A stretch of DNA of 64,000 nt from assembly GCF_016924145.1 (NCBI RefSeq), contig NZ_JAFFZO010000019.1, forward strand, positions 1-64,000. The letters are read 5' to 3'. Position 1 is the stretch's first letter; each line of letters starts with the position of its first letter. The notes under the pieces were generated by a model. It was not told the origin of the DNA. It made no database searches and saw nothing but the letters and a program-made list of their open reading frames with translations. A program made the position numbers and the translations under genes. This stretch comes from Amphritea pacifica (GTDB taxonomy: Bacteria > Pseudomonadota > Gammaproteobacteria > Pseudomonadales > Balneatricaceae). Shown here piece by piece: positions 27,786 through 39,002 of the stretch.

Positions 27786-28640
27786 TCAGGCCAGTTCAGT
27801 TTCGCTCATGGCCGCTTCCAGAAAGCTTTCCCAGGGCTGTTCGATAATCTGAATCTTTTTCAGTTTACAAAAGCGGCGCTCTTTGTCGGTCGGTTCTTCG
27901 ATGAATACCCAGCCCGCCTGTTCACTATCGGCGGCGTAGATGATGTCGCCCATTACCATCCGTTCGGTATCCCGGGTGAAGCGCATGCCAAGAAACAGGT
28001 ACTGTTTGTTCTGCCGGTAGAGCTTAATGAATTCTGGTACGGCGAAGCCCCCCATCAGTTCGGTAATGTAGTCGACAAAGTCGGCATCGGAGGCGATGAA
28101 GTTGGCTTCGGGCACCGGACAGCCCAGCGGTTTAAAGAGAATCGGCAGGCCGGCCATCACTTTGCTCTGATCGATCTGGGTGTAGTCCTCGCCATCATAG
28201 TTAAATATCTTATAGCGGTAGTCTGTGCCTGCTACGCGGGAGAGGCCCTGTATCAGTATGTGGGGACGGTTTTGATAGAGGTCGATCAACTGTGTGTCGC
28301 GGTTGATATCCACCACCCAGCCAGGATTGATGTCCGCCAGCCACTGATGCAGTTTGGCGGTGGTCCATTTTTTATTCAGGTAGGTGTCATTAAAAAAACG
28401 GGTAATAAAGCTGCGCCCCTTCTTATTTTCCAGGTTCATCGCCGCGCGGGGGAACTCATACATCAGTCGTGGGGCCATCGGCTGGCCGCCGTTCATCGCC
28501 AGGATAAGGCTGTCACTGTCGGCGGGCATCGGTGATTGGTCATCGACATTGGTTACATCTGCAAGCGCTCCCGCACCCAGGTAGGGGACAATCTTTCCCG
28601 ATTTAAGTCCGTCTATTAATTCACTGTACATAACATTCAC
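27786..28640 (-). CDS. SIR2-like domain protein linked to nif
   Basis: A 284-residue protein with the N-terminal SIR2-type nucleotide-binding motif VPYLGAGAL (about residue 19) and a long C-terminal part rich in aromatic and acidic residues. It lacks an obvious sirtuin zinc finger. It diverges from nifH, and a good sigma-54 promoter on its own strand lies 90 bp upstream of the start, so it should respond to NifA. SIR2-like proteins can bind or cleave NAD or act as deacylases. A role in nitrogenase protection or NAD signalling is only a hypothesis. Confidence 0.72.
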   Translation of the reverse strand: MNVMYSELIDGLKSGKIVPYLGAGALADVTNVDDQSPMPADSDSLILAMNGGQPMAPRLMYEFPRAAMNLENKKGRSFITRFFNDTYLNKKWTTAKLHQWLADINPGWVVDINRDTQLIDLYQNRPHILIQGLSRVAGTDYRYKIFNYDGEDYTQIDQSKVMAGLPILFKPLGCPVPEANFIASDADFVDYITELMGGFAVPEFIKLYRQNKQYLFLGMRFTRDTERMVMGDIIYAADSEQAGWVFIEEPTDKERRFCKLKKIQIIEQPWESFLEAAMSETELA

Positions 28641-28729
28641 CCATGGCTGATTAATTGAATCTGTTGGCTCTGCTTCTCTATATGCAGCAGTTACAGAACC
28701 TTATTAAGAGATTGAGTTAACAGAGCTAC

Positions 28730-28745
28730 TGCAATAGTCAGGCCA
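28730..28745 (-). promoter_or_regulatory. Sigma-54 promoter of the SIR2-like gene
   Basis: The minus strand reads TGGCCTGACTATTGCA, with TGGC at -24, TTGCA at -12 and GG-N10-GC spacing. The predicted start is near 28719. The NifA site at 28884 lies 139 bp upstream and could be shared with nifH. Confidence 0.72.
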
Positions 28746-28883
28746 GCAGGGAGGCAGGGGGCTTTCAGCGGGGATCTGCCGGGGTGCTGGAGTGATGTTT
28801 CTACTCTGTGGGTAGAAAACCGGGTGTTTCAGTGAGTTTCAGCCGGGGTTGTTGCTTTTGTCTGTGTGTTTGTCGTTGGTGAA

Positions 28884-28975
28884 TGTTTTAAATCTGACAT
28901 AACAGAGTCTGACAAAACCCTATTTTTATTGTTGGCATTACAACAGTAACCCCGCCAATTGTTGTTACCTAAACA
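28884..28975. promoter_or_regulatory. Three NifA upstream activator sites before nifH
   Basis: TGT-N10-ACA at 28884-28899, 28930-28945 and 28960-28975. The nearest lies 78 bp upstream of the nifH -24 element. Confidence 0.82.
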
Positions 28976-29053
28976 GTAAACAGACAAACAATGTGGCGGA
29001 TGTAGTTTTATAAAATATATATAAATCAATATGTTAAATGTTTTTCGGTCGAT

Positions 29054-29069
29054 TGGTACAAGTTTCGCA
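29054..29069 (+). promoter_or_regulatory. Sigma-54 promoter of nifHDK
   Basis: TGGTACAAGTTTCGCA, with correct GG-N10-GC spacing and TCGC rather than TTGC at -12. The predicted start is near 29080, giving a 71-base leader. Confidence 0.75.
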
Positions 29070-29132
29070 ACAGTGGATGTGAGTTTTCGAGTCAGATGCT
29101 GTTGCATCTGGCTCAGGCAATCTAAGTTCTAA

Positions 29133-30023
<891 letters not shown>

Positions 30024-30109
30024 TTCACTCTTCTGAGTCGTGGTTTTGCTATTGACGGGTATGGAGCGGATTAGCTTCTACCCGCAAACTAAAATGTAAG
30101 GAGACAGCT

Positions 30110-31591
30110 ATGTCTACCATGTCACGCGACGAGACCGAAGCGCTTATTCAGGAAGTGCTGGAAGTCTATCCTGCTAAAGCTAAGAAAGATCGTGAAAAGC
30201 ATCTTGCTGTTAATGATCAGACGGTTGAGCAGTCAAAAAAATGTATCACCTCTAACAAGAAGTCCCTGCCAGGTGTCATGACCGTTCGTGGTTGTGCTTA
30301 TGCGGGTTCTAAAGGGGTGGTCTGGGGCCCTATCAAGGATATGATCCATATCTCCCACGGCCCTGTTGGTTGTGGTCAGTACTCCCGTAACGGCCGTCGT
30401 AACTACTATATCGGTACCACCGGTATCAACGCCTTCGTTACTATGAACTTTACTTCTGATTTCCAGGAGAAAGATATCGTATTCGGTGGTGATAAGAAGC
30501 TGGCTAAGCTTCTGGAAGAGGTGGAAACCCTGTTCCCGCTGAACAAGGGTGTGTCTATTCAGTCAGAGTGTCCTATCGGTCTGATCGGTGATGACATCGA
30601 AGCGGTTGCCAAGAAGGCGACAGCGAGCACCGGTAAAACCGTTGTTCCTGTCCGTTGTGAAGGTTTCCGCGGTGTATCTCAGTCTCTGGGTCACCACATT
30701 GCGAACGATGCGGTGCGTGACTGGGCGCTGGATAAGCGTGATGACGACGATAGCTTTGAAACCACCCAGTATGATGTTGCCATTATCGGTGACTACAACA
30801 TCGGTGGTGATGCCTGGTCTTCCCGTATCCTGCTGGAAGAGATGGGTCTGCGCGTTGTTGCCCAGTGGTCTGGTGACGGTACTATTGCTGAGATGGAGCT
30901 GACCCCTAAGGTTAAGCTGAACCTGGTTCACTGCTACCGCTCAATGAACTACATCTCTCGTCATATGGAAGAGAAGTACGGCATCCCATGGATGGAGTAC
31001 AACTTCTTCGGTCCGACTAAAACTGATGAATCCCTGCGTAAGATCGCTGCGTTCTTTGATGAGTCTATTCAGCAGAAAGCTGAAGAGGTTATTGCGAAGT
31101 ACAAGCTGGAATACCAGAGCGTTATTGAAAAATACCGTCCACGTCTGGAAGGTAAGCGCGTCATGCTTTACATCGGTGGTCTGCGTCCACGTCACGTTAT
31201 CGGGGCGTACGAAGATCTGGGTATGGAAGTGGTTGGTACCGGTTATGAGTTCGCTCACAACGATGACTACGACCGCACTATCAAAGAGATGGGCAACGCG
31301 ACACTGCTTTACGATGACGTAACCGGTTACGAATTCGAAGAGTTTGTGAAGAAAGTTAAGCCAGACCTGATCGGTTCAGGTATCAAAGAGAAGTATATCT
31401 TCCAGAAGATGGGTGTTCCTTTCCGTCAGATGCACAGCTGGGATTATTCCGGTCCTTACCACGGTTATGATGGCTTCGCTATCTTTGCCCGCGATATGGA
31501 TATGACTCTGAATAATCCGTGCTGGAAGAAGCTTCAGGCGCCCTGGCAGGTAGAAGACACTGCTGAAGAAGCCGTGGCTGCAAGCGCTTAA
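30110..31591 (+). CDS. nifD: Nitrogenase MoFe protein alpha chain NifD
   Basis: Alpha subunit of dinitrogenase, 493 residues. P-cluster cysteines are in [17 protein letters not shown] and [11 protein letters not shown]. FeMo-co is held by Cys in [10 protein letters not shown] and His in [26 protein letters not shown] is the usual signature. AAGGAGA precedes ATG 30110. It lies 86 bases after nifH in the same operon. Confidence 0.98.
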   Translation: MSTMSRDETEALIQEVLEVYPAKAKKDREKHLAVNDQTVEQSKKCITSNKKSLPGVMTVRGCAYAGSKGVVWGPIKDMIHISHGPVGCGQYSRNGRRNYYIGTTGINAFVTMNFTSDFQEKDIVFGGDKKLAKLLEEVETLFPLNKGVSIQSECPIGLIGDDIEAVAKKATASTGKTVVPVRCEGFRGVSQSLGHHIANDAVRDWALDKRDDDDSFETTQYDVAIIGDYNIGGDAWSSRILLEEMGLRVVAQWSGDGTIAEMELTPKVKLNLVHCYRSMNYISRHMEEKYGIPWMEYNFFGPTKTDESLRKIAAFFDESIQQKAEEVIAKYKLEYQSVIEKYRPRLEGKRVMLYIGGLRPRHVIGAYEDLGMEVVGTGYEFAHNDDYDRTIKEMGNATLLYDDVTGYEFEEFVKKVKPDLIGSGIKEKYIFQKMGVPFRQMHSWDYSGPYHGYDGFAIFARDMDMTLNNPCWKKLQAPWQVEDTAEEAVAASA

Positions 31592-31717
31592 GTTGATATC
31601 AGTGGTTCGCGGTGGCGACAGTATATAACGATCCATCTTTATACTCAGCGCCGTGAGCCATCTACCCCATTTTAACCCGTATGTTCACAGATTAGTGGCG
31701 CGGGAGGAGAGATTCAA

Positions 31718-33289
31718 ATGAGTCAATCAGTTGATAATATCAAACCAAGTTATCCGCTGTTCCTGGAAGATGATTACCAGGACATGCTGGCTAAGAAGCG
31801 TGATAACTTCGAGGAAAAACACCCTCAGGACAAGATCGATGAAGTGTTTCAGTGGACCACCACTGAGGAGTATCAGGAACTTAACTTTCAGCGTGAAGCG
31901 CTGACCGTTAACCCTGCTAAAGCGTGTCAGCCACTGGGTGCGGTTCTGTGTGCGCTGGGTTTTGAAAAGACCCTGCCCTATGTTCACGGATCTCAGGGGT
32001 GCGTTGCTTACTTCCGCAGCTATTTCAACCGTCACTTTAAAGAGCCGGTATCCTGTGTATCTGACTCTATGACTGAGGATGCCGCTGTATTTGGTGGTCA
32101 GAAGAATATGTATGACGGTCTGGAAAATGCTCAGGCATTGTACAAGCCAGATATGATTGCGGTTTCAACCACCTGCATGGCCGAGGTTATCGGTGATGAC
32201 CTGAACGCCTTTATCGGTAACGCCCGTAAAGAGGGTCATGTTGCGGAAGACTATCCGGTTCCATTCGCGCATACCCCGAGTTTTGTCGGTAGCCACACCA
32301 CTGGCTGGGACAACATGTTTGAAGGGATCGCACGTTACTTCACCCTGAACTACATGGAAGACAAAGTTGTCGGTAGTAACGGTAAGATCAACCTGGTGCC
32401 GGGCTTTGAGACCTATCTGGGCAACTTCCGGGTAATGAAGCGCATGATGGCTGATATGGATGTTGATTGCACTCTGCTATCTGATCCGACTGAAGTGCTG
32501 GATACCCCTGCAGACGGTGAATTCCGTATGTATTCCGGTGGTACCACTCAGGATGAGATCAAGGATGCACCAAACGCCATTGATACTATCCTGCTGCAGC
32601 CATGGCAACTGACCAAGACTAAGAAGCTGGCAAACCTGACCTGGAAGCATGACGTTCCTAAACTGAATATTCCAATGGGTCTGGACTGGACGGATGAGTT
32701 CCTGATGGCTGTGTCTAAGGCTACCGGTAAGCCAATCAGCAAGACTCTGGAGATCGAACGTGGCCGTCTGGTTGATGCGATGACCGACTCCCACACCTGG
32801 CTGCACGGTAAGAAGTTTGCGTTGTATGGCGATGCTGACTTTGTGATGGGTCTGACCAAGTTCCTGCTGGAACTGGGGGCAGAGCCAACACATATTCTGT
32901 GTAACCATGCGAACAAGCGCTGGAAGAAAGCGGTTGAAGAGATTCTGGCCAGCTCGCCGTTCGGTGCTGACTGTGAAGTTCATATCGGTAAGGACTTGTG
33001 GCACATGCGTTCCCTGTGTTTCACCAAGAAGCCTGACTTCCTGATCGGTAACTCTTATGGCAAGGATATCTCCCGGGATACGCTGTATAAGGGTAAAGAG
33101 TTCGAGGTGCCTCTGATCCGTCTGGGCTTCCCGATCTTCGACCGTCATCACCTGCATCGTCAAACCACACTGGGTTACGAGGGTGCCATGCAGATGTTAA
33201 CCACTATCGTTAACGCTGTTCTGGATCGCCTTGATGACGAAACCCGTGGTATGCAGACCACAGACTTCAACTACGACCTGGTGCGTTAA
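31718..33289 (+). CDS. nifK: Nitrogenase MoFe protein beta chain NifK
   Basis: Beta subunit of dinitrogenase, 523 residues. P-cluster ligands occur in AKACQPLGAV, VHGSQGCVAYF and VSTTCMAEVIGDD. The length is that of the Azotobacter-type NifK with an N-terminal extension. GGGAGGAGAG precedes ATG 31718. The 126-bp gap after nifD may allow separate tuning of subunit levels. Confidence 0.98.
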   Translation: MSQSVDNIKPSYPLFLEDDYQDMLAKKRDNFEEKHPQDKIDEVFQWTTTEEYQELNFQREALTVNPAKACQPLGAVLCALGFEKTLPYVHGSQGCVAYFRSYFNRHFKEPVSCVSDSMTEDAAVFGGQKNMYDGLENAQALYKPDMIAVSTTCMAEVIGDDLNAFIGNARKEGHVAEDYPVPFAHTPSFVGSHTTGWDNMFEGIARYFTLNYMEDKVVGSNGKINLVPGFETYLGNFRVMKRMMADMDVDCTLLSDPTEVLDTPADGEFRMYSGGTTQDEIKDAPNAIDTILLQPWQLTKTKKLANLTWKHDVPKLNIPMGLDWTDEFLMAVSKATGKPISKTLEIERGRLVDAMTDSHTWLHGKKFALYGDADFVMGLTKFLLELGAEPTHILCNHANKRWKKAVEEILASSPFGADCEVHIGKDLWHMRSLCFTKKPDFLIGNSYGKDISRDTLYKGKEFEVPLIRLGFPIFDRHHLHRQTTLGYEGAMQMLTTIVNAVLDRLDDETRGMQTTDFNYDLVR

Positions 33290-33362
33290 GCTCCGGTCCG
33301 GTTGAAAGTCGATGGCCTGTGCGAGCCTGATATCGACACGGCTTTTACTTACCGGATTGACG

Positions 33363-33393
33363 TAACCCGGATTGCTTTGCGCAATCCGGGTTA
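33363..33393. other. Strong hairpin between nifK and nifT
   Basis: TAACCCGGATTGC pairs perfectly with GCAATCCGGGTTA around TTTGC (13-bp stem). No T-run follows, so it is more likely a 3'-end stabiliser for nifHDK mRNA or a REP-type element than a full terminator. The 33290-33505 gap has nothing else I can name. Confidence 0.6.
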
Positions 33394-33505
33394 TCCGGTC
33401 GGTATTTCCCCAGGGTGTGTGACGATCTCATATTCAATCAGTCCATCCTCACCGGGGCAGGGGGCTGCCCCGGAATGTCTGAACTTCTGATATTGGAGAG
33501 TAACG

Positions 33506-33718
33506 ATGCCTAGTGTGATGATAAGGAAGGATAACGAGGGAAAGATGACCCTCTATGTTGCTAAAAAAGATCAGGAAGATGAGATCTCATCCATCGAATT
33601 TGAATCTGCCGATAAGTGGGGCGGATTGATTGAGATGACCGATGGCACGAAATATTTCATAGAACCTCTCGATGCTATGCCGAAACTTCCGATCACCTTG
33701 CGTGCTCGCAGAGGCTGA
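33506..33718 (+). CDS. nifT: Nitrogen fixation protein NifT
   Basis: A 70-residue NifT/FixU protein, MPSVMIRKDNEGKMTLYVAK ... WGGLIEMTDGTKYFIEPLD. Usually found after nifK. No firm function is known, and mutants in other species have little phenotype. GGAG precedes the ATG. It sits just upstream of nifY. Confidence 0.93.
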   Translation: MPSVMIRKDNEGKMTLYVAKKDQEDEISSIEFESADKWGGLIEMTDGTKYFIEPLDAMPKLPITLRARRG

Positions 33719-33731
33719 GGAGGGTGTTAAT

Positions 33732-34439
33732 ATGTCAGCTCAAATCTCGAATGAAGTGGCGCTGCGAATAGGTCTGGCTGCACGTTCGCTACCTGATACC
33801 GATGCCCGGCGTCTGATGACGGTGCTGGTTGATGCTGTCGGTTTGCCGATCACTGAAACCAAACTTGCCCGCCTGAAAGTCAATAAACTGCGTCTTGCCG
33901 CCGAAGGCGAACTGGAAGATATCGAGCTCAGTTTCCTGAAAAAGGCGCTTAATCTGCTGAAGGGGATCGGTGTTGCCGTTGCCGCAGAACCCCTGCCTGA
34001 AACAACTCCCTACAGCGATGGCGATATGCCCGGATCAATTCGGGTGGCCTGTGCATCGAATAACGCCACCGCGATGGATGGTCATTTTGGTTCCTGCTCC
34101 CGTTATCTGATTTATCAGGTTTCCGGTCAGGAATACCGGCTGATCGATATCCGTGAAGCGAATATTCCCAAAGATGCCGAGGATAAAAACGTTGTCCGTG
34201 CCGGCCTGATCGACGATTGTCAGCTGCTGTATACGGTGTCGGTGGGTGGCCCTGCCGCAGCCAAAGTGATCCGCACCGGTGTTCTTCCCATCAAAATGCC
34301 GGACGGCGGCGATTGTGTCGAGATGATGACAAATCTGGTCTCTGTTATTGCCGGAAATCCACCTCCCTGGCTGGCAAAAGTGATGGGGGTTGCGCCTGAA
34401 GAGCGGGTTCGCTTCGCTCAGGGTGAGGAGGGCGAATAA
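33732..34439 (+). CDS. nifY: NifY/NafY family cofactor-binding protein
   Basis: A 235-residue two-domain protein. An N-terminal helical domain (1-95) precedes a C-terminal NifX/NafY dinitrogenase-cofactor domain with AMDGHFGSCSRYLIYQ, the His expected to contact FeMo-co. It binds apo-dinitrogenase or carries cofactor. ATG 33732 follows GAGGAGGGTG. The open frame upstream overlaps nifT and is not family-like. Confidence 0.9.
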   Translation: MSAQISNEVALRIGLAARSLPDTDARRLMTVLVDAVGLPITETKLARLKVNKLRLAAEGELEDIELSFLKKALNLLKGIGVAVAAEPLPETTPYSDGDMPGSIRVACASNNATAMDGHFGSCSRYLIYQVSGQEYRLIDIREANIPKDAEDKNVVRAGLIDDCQLLYTVSVGGPAAAKVIRTGVLPIKMPDGGDCVEMMTNLVSVIAGNPPPWLAKVMGVAPEERVRFAQGEEGE

Positions 34440-34711
34440 TGATCAGTCAGCAGCAGTTGGATCAAATCCATGATTTTGTCGCTCAATCAGCTATCAGCGA
34501 AGAGCTGATAACTGCACTGAAAAAACAGCATCCTGATCTCCATTTCAGCTGGTGTTTTGAGGATGACATTGGCGCTACAGCAACGCCTTACCGGGAAAGT
34601 GAAGGGTTTAATCTCTATCTGGTGAACTCTGAAAGCCATTGTTCCTGTCTGAGCAATGACCCGGACAGTTCCAGCGGAGTGGTGATCGCCGAGGTGATTG
34701 ATGATGAATGA
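34439..34711 (+). CDS. Small nif-cluster protein, DUF6129-like
   Basis: A 90-residue acidic protein starting at the nifY stop (TAATG), MISQQQLDQIHDFVAQSAIS, with a hydrophilic CSCLSNDPDSSSG segment. A protein of this size sits between nifY and the LRV protein in Azotobacter-type clusters. The family assignment is from memory and position. Function unknown. Confidence 0.68.
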   Translation: MISQQQLDQIHDFVAQSAISEELITALKKQHPDLHFSWCFEDDIGATATPYRESEGFNLYLVNSESHCSCLSNDPDSSSGVVIAEVIDDE

Positions 34712-35468
34712 AAGCGGAGATCAGACACCCCTTGCGGATTGTCGTCGTTGCCGCTTTAAAGCCAGTTTACTGCTGAGTGGGCGCTGTATTCCGGGGGACA
34801 CCTGTGTGGTTGCACACAGTGGTCGTCAGATTGACCGTTTTCTGCGGGTCAATCCGGAACTGGCAGTGACCTTTCTGCAGGATAGTTTCTGGGAGCGCAG
34901 GGCGATCGCAGTACGCTACTCGCCGTTGCCCTATCTGGAGAAAATGATCTGCGATCCTGATGAAGCTGTACGGCGCGCGGTGGCGTATCGCCTGCCCCGG
35001 GATCAGCTCTATCGTCTGATTGATGATGAAGATCGTGAAGTGCGTATCACCGTGGCGGACCGTATCCGGCCGGAGCAGCTGGAACAGATGGCTGATGACA
35101 AAGACTATCTGGTGCGTGCCTATGTTGCCCAGCGGGTGCCCGTGGGACGGTTGTTCAGGATGATCCGCGATCCGGACCGACAGGTCAGAAAGATTGTTGC
35201 CAGACGGCTGCCTCCGGTCAGCCTGGGGCTGATGGTCAGAGATCCCGAAGCGGAAGTCAGACGCATTGTGGCTGAACGGCTGGCACCTGATGAGATGGAA
35301 CTGATGCTGGATGATTCCGACTGGACGGTACGCCTGACCGCCGCGATGCGGGCTCCGGTCGAGATGTTGGCAGGGCTGACAGATGATCCGGACCCGGAAG
35401 TCAGCAGCCTGGTAAAAGAGCGTTTGGCCGGAGCACAACAGAGCGGTTATTTGCCGGGTGACGGATGA
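34701..35468 (+). CDS. lrv: 4Fe-4S leucine-rich repeat variant (LRV) protein
   Basis: A 255-residue protein. An N-terminal Cys cluster (CRRCRFKASLLLSGRC then CVVAH) is expected to bind a 4Fe-4S centre. About seven 24-residue LRV helical repeats follow, such as MICDPDEAVRRAVAYRLP and MVRDPEAEVRRIVAERLA. The same protein is encoded between nifY and nifE in Azotobacter; its job is not known. It overlaps the previous gene by 11 bases. Confidence 0.9.
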   Translation: MMNESGDQTPLADCRRCRFKASLLLSGRCIPGDTCVVAHSGRQIDRFLRVNPELAVTFLQDSFWERRAIAVRYSPLPYLEKMICDPDEAVRRAVAYRLPRDQLYRLIDDEDREVRITVADRIRPEQLEQMADDKDYLVRAYVAQRVPVGRLFRMIRDPDRQVRKIVARRLPPVSLGLMVRDPEAEVRRIVAERLAPDEMELMLDDSDWTVRLTAAMRAPVEMLAGLTDDPDPEVSSLVKERLAGAQQSGYLPGDG

Positions 35469-35499
35469 TAAAACGCCGGAATCCCGATTGTGGGTGTTT

Positions 35500-35515
35500 T
35501 GTCGTGTTTATAACA
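35500..35515. promoter_or_regulatory. NifA upstream activator site of nifE
   Basis: TGTCGTGTTTATAACA, a TGT-N10-ACA site 39 bp upstream of the -24 element. Confidence 0.72.
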
Positions 35516-35554
35516 ATTGTTTTTTACGGTCTTTTAAAATCAATAAGTTATCTG

Positions 35555-35570
35555 TGGTACGTCTGTTGCA
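35555..35570 (+). promoter_or_regulatory. Sigma-54 promoter of nifENX
   Basis: TGGTACGTCTGTTGCA, with GG-N10-GC spacing and TTGCA at -12. The predicted start is near 35581, a 64-base leader. Confidence 0.82.
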
Positions 35571-35644
35571 GTCTCTTGTGTAAAAGCGTGTAGAAGCTGG
35601 TTTGAAAATATCCAGCCGTGTGCCGTACAGATCCGGAGGTTTAA

Positions 35645-37057
35645 ATGAAAGCAAAAGATATCGCCGAACTACTTGATGAACCGGCCTGTGAGCACAACAA
35701 AAAAGAGAAGTCGGGTTGTGCCAAACCGATGCCGGGCGCATCCGCTGGCGGTTGCGCTTTTGATGGCGCCCAGATCGCTTTACTGCCGATTGCCGATGTT
35801 GCCCATATCGTCCATGGGCCGATCGCCTGTGCGGGCAGTTCCTGGGACAACCGGGGCACCCGCTCCAGTGGACCACAGCTGTATCGCATCGGTATGACAA
35901 CCGATCTGACCGAACAGGATGTCATCATGGGACGGGGCGAGAAACGCCTGTTCCACTCAATTAAGCAGGCGGTTGAACAGCATAATCCCGCTGCCGTTTT
36001 TGTCTATAACACCTGCGTGCCTGCGCTGGTGGGGGATGATGTTGATGCGGTTTGTCGCGCGGCGACAGAGCAGTGGGGAACGCCGGTGGTGCCGGTGGAT
36101 GGCGCTGGTTTCTATGGCACCAAGAATCTCGGCAACCGGATTGCCGGCGAGGCGATGGTGAAACATGTGATCGGCACCCGTGAGCCGGAACCGGCCCCAG
36201 AGCCACTGATTCCCGGCACTAAAATCCACAGCGTTAATCTGGTGGGTGAATACAACATCGCCGGTGAGTTCTGGCATGTGCTGCCGCTGCTGGATGAGCT
36301 GGGTATCCGGGTGCTCTGTACCCTGTCCGGGGATGCGCGTTTCCATGAAGTACAGTCGATGCACCGTGCTGAAGTCAACATGATGGTGTGTTCCAAGGCG
36401 ATGGTGAATGTCGCCCGCAAGCTGCAGGATAAATATGGTACGCCCTGGTTTGAGGGGAGTTTCTACGGCATATCCGATACCTCTCAGGCGCTGCGTGATT
36501 TTGCCCGTTTTATTGATGACCCCGATCTGACTCAACGCACCGAAGCGCTGATTGAACGGGAAGAGAAGAAAGTCAGAGCCGCCCTGGAACCCTGGCGTGA
36601 ACGCTTACAGGGTAAACGGGTACTGCTCTATACCGGTGGAGTTAAATCCTGGTCAGTCGTCTCTGCGCTGCAGGATCTCGGTATGGTGGTGGTGGCCACC
36701 GGGACGAAGAAATCTACCGAAGAGGATAAAGCCCGGATTCGTGAACTGATGGGTGAAGACACCAAAATGATCGAAGAGGGTGGCGCGAAAGAGCTGATCA
36801 GCATCGTCCATGAATACAAGGCTGACATTCTGATCGCCGGAGGCCGTAACCTCTATACCGCACTGAAAGCCCGGATACCGTTTCTGGATATTAATCAGGA
36901 GCGTGAGTTTGGCTATGCCGGCTATGACGGCATGCTGGAGCTGGTTAAACAGCTGGCGATCACTATTGAAAGCCCGATCTGGTCAGCGGTACGCGATCCG
37001 GCCCCCTGGGATGAGATGCCCAGTGAGGCTGAACTGTTAAACGCCGAGGGGGTGTAG
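35645..37057 (+). CDS. nifE: FeMo-cofactor scaffold protein NifE
   Basis: NifD-like half of the NifEN scaffold on which NifB-co matures to FeMo-co. The 470 residues keep the cluster cysteines ([35 protein letters not shown]). The cofactor-site region is altered from NifD, as expected. GGAGG precedes ATG 35645. nifN follows after three bases. Confidence 0.96.
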   Translation: MKAKDIAELLDEPACEHNKKEKSGCAKPMPGASAGGCAFDGAQIALLPIADVAHIVHGPIACAGSSWDNRGTRSSGPQLYRIGMTTDLTEQDVIMGRGEKRLFHSIKQAVEQHNPAAVFVYNTCVPALVGDDVDAVCRAATEQWGTPVVPVDGAGFYGTKNLGNRIAGEAMVKHVIGTREPEPAPEPLIPGTKIHSVNLVGEYNIAGEFWHVLPLLDELGIRVLCTLSGDARFHEVQSMHRAEVNMMVCSKAMVNVARKLQDKYGTPWFEGSFYGISDTSQALRDFARFIDDPDLTQRTEALIEREEKKVRAALEPWRERLQGKRVLLYTGGVKSWSVVSALQDLGMVVVATGTKKSTEEDKARIRELMGEDTKMIEEGGAKELISIVHEYKADILIAGGRNLYTALKARIPFLDINQEREFGYAGYDGMLELVKQLAITIESPIWSAVRDPAPWDEMPSEAELLNAEGV

Positions 37058-37060
37058 ATC

Positions 37061-38446
37061 ATGGCTATTCTGGAAAAACGCAAAAAAGCGATGTCGGTCA
37101 ATCCGCTGAAAGCCAGTCAGACCATGGGGGCCACCCTGGCGTTTCTCGGCTTCAGCCGGTCGATGCCGCTGATGCATGGCAGTCAGGGATGCACTGCGTT
37201 TGCCAAGGTATTTTTTGTGCGACATTTTCGTGAGCCGATCCCGCTGCAAACCACCGCAATGGATCAGGTCAGTTCGGTGATGGGTGCCGATGAAAATGTT
37301 ATTGAAGCGCTGAAAACGATCGCCGAAAAACAGTCGCCCGCGATTATCGGTGTCTGTTCAACGGGGCTGGCGGAAACCCAGGGCTGTGATATGGGGCTGG
37401 CGATCCACGAGTTCCGCTCACGCTATCCGCAACATGCAAAAGTGGCGGTTGTTAAGGTGAGTACACCGGACTTCAGTGGCTGTTTCGAGACCGGCTATGG
37501 GGCGGCGGTGACCGCGGTTATTGATCAGTTGATCGAGCCGTCTGAACGGGCTGGCACCCGGGCGCGTCAGGTGAATGTGCTGTGCGGTAGCCACCTGACA
37601 CCGGGAGACCTTGAGTTTGTTATCGATACCATCGAGAGCTTTGGTCTGCGCCCCCTGCTGATCCCCGATCTGTCCCGCTCTCTGGATGGGCATCTGCCGG
37701 AGGAGGAGTACAGCGCTCTGACCACCGGTGGGCTGACAATGGATGAGCTGGCGCTGGCCGGGGAGAGCTGTGCCACCCTGGTGATCGGCTCATCCCTGAC
37801 ACCGGCGGGGCAAAAGCTTGAGGAGAAAACCGGGGTTAAGAGCCAGGTTTTCCCCCATCTGCACACCATGAAGCAGGTTGATAACTGGTTTATGGCACTG
37901 TCTGAGCTGTCTGGACTGCCGGTGCCCAATCGCTGGCGCCGGCAGCGGCGTCAACTGCAGGATGCGATGCTGGATACCCACTTTATGCTGGGACAGCTGC
38001 GGGTAGGGATTGCCGCAGATCCGGATCTGTTACTGGCGATGCATGACCTGGTTGTGTCGATGGGGGGCGAAGTGGTCGCGGCGGTGACCCCTGATAAAGG
38101 TCCGGCACTGGAGCAGCTGGCACTGGAAACCGTGAAGAAGGGGGATCTTGAAGATCTGGAACGTCAGGCGCGGTCGCAGCAGGCGGAGTTTGTGATTGGC
38201 AACAGCCATCTGCATGAGTGTGCCGAACGGTTGCATCTGCCCCATCTACGGATTGGCTTTCCTCAGTACGACTATCTGGGGGGCTTTAACCGGGTATGGA
38301 TCGGCTATCGGGGGATTCAGCAAGCGCTGTTTGATATCGCCAATATGCGGCTGAGTCAGCATGAAGAGATCCCCACCTATCATTCGCCTTTATCGCAAAA
38401 ACGTGATGAAGAAAACTATACAAGACAGCAGCATCAGGGAGTCTGA
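37061..38446 (+). CDS. nifN: FeMo-cofactor scaffold protein NifN
   Basis: NifK-like partner of NifE, 461 residues. It starts [20 protein letters not shown], with [19 protein letters not shown] and [13 protein letters not shown] holding the remaining cluster ligands. NifEN also exchanges molybdenum and homocitrate through NifH. It abuts nifE and ends one base before nifX, all in one operon. Confidence 0.96.
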   Translation: MAILEKRKKAMSVNPLKASQTMGATLAFLGFSRSMPLMHGSQGCTAFAKVFFVRHFREPIPLQTTAMDQVSSVMGADENVIEALKTIAEKQSPAIIGVCSTGLAETQGCDMGLAIHEFRSRYPQHAKVAVVKVSTPDFSGCFETGYGAAVTAVIDQLIEPSERAGTRARQVNVLCGSHLTPGDLEFVIDTIESFGLRPLLIPDLSRSLDGHLPEEEYSALTTGGLTMDELALAGESCATLVIGSSLTPAGQKLEEKTGVKSQVFPHLHTMKQVDNWFMALSELSGLPVPNRWRRQRRQLQDAMLDTHFMLGQLRVGIAADPDLLLAMHDLVVSMGGEVVAAVTPDKGPALEQLALETVKKGDLEDLERQARSQQAEFVIGNSHLHECAERLHLPHLRIGFPQYDYLGGFNRVWIGYRGIQQALFDIANMRLSQHEEIPTYHSPLSQKRDEENYTRQQHQGV

Positions 38447-38447
38447 C

Positions 38448-38918
38448 ATGGTTCCGGTATCCCGCCATCTGAATGTGATCCGGGAGGAAGAAACGCCCTA
38501 TATGATCCGTGTCGCGTTTGCGACAAACGATGGGGCCACGGTTAACGAACATTTCGGCTCTGCCCGCGCCTTCTCCATCTATGGGGTCACGACGGCGCGG
38601 TGTGATCTGTTGTCGGTGGCAGAGTTTTCACTTGATGCCAGCGAAGATGATCGCTTGCAGGATCGTATTGCGTTTATTTCAGGCTGTGCCGCGGTCTACA
38701 GCTACGCCTGTGGCGCGTCCGCTATTCGCAGACTGATAGCGAAGGGGATTCAGCCGATCCGGGTGTCTGAAGAGGCCCAGATCAGTGAGCTGCTGGCGGC
38801 GCTGCAACGGGAGATTGAGCGCGGGCCCGGCAGTTGGCTGGCTAAGGCTATCGCCCGGCAACATCTGCTGTTGAAACAACCTGCCGGGTATTCGGAAGTG
38901 GATAGCTGGGAAGAGTAA
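38448..38918 (+). CDS. nifX: NifX cofactor carrier
   Basis: A 156-residue single NifX/NafY domain with NEHFGSARAFSIYGV; it carries NifB-co or VK-cluster between NifB and NifEN. I start at ATG 38448, one base after the nifN stop, with AGGGAG upstream; the open frame from 38361 lies inside nifN. The end is the acidic SEVDSWEE, as in other NifX proteins. Confidence 0.92.
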   Translation: MVPVSRHLNVIREEETPYMIRVAFATNDGATVNEHFGSARAFSIYGVTTARCDLLSVAEFSLDASEDDRLQDRIAFISGCAAVYSYACGASAIRRLIAKGIQPIRVSEEAQISELLAALQREIERGPGSWLAKAIARQHLLLKQPAGYSEVDSWEE

Positions 38919-39002
38919 AGCTGTCCGGATAGCGGGCTAAGAGCCGATTTTATAACTGTATCACCAGTGGGTAACGAACACTTAAATTTTTCGGAGAAGA
39001 TT

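Noticed and set aside
28684-28699. Second sigma-54-like site for the SIR2 gene (minus AGGTTCTGTAACTGCT)
   Set aside because: Spacing fits, but both boxes are poor. The site at 28730-28745 is a much better match.
32477-33163. 228-codon open frame on the minus strand over nifK
   Set aside because: Antisense shadow of nifK produced by its codon bias.
33302-33490. 62-codon ORF between nifK and nifT
   Set aside because: It spans the strong hairpin, has no ribosome site and no protein-like composition.
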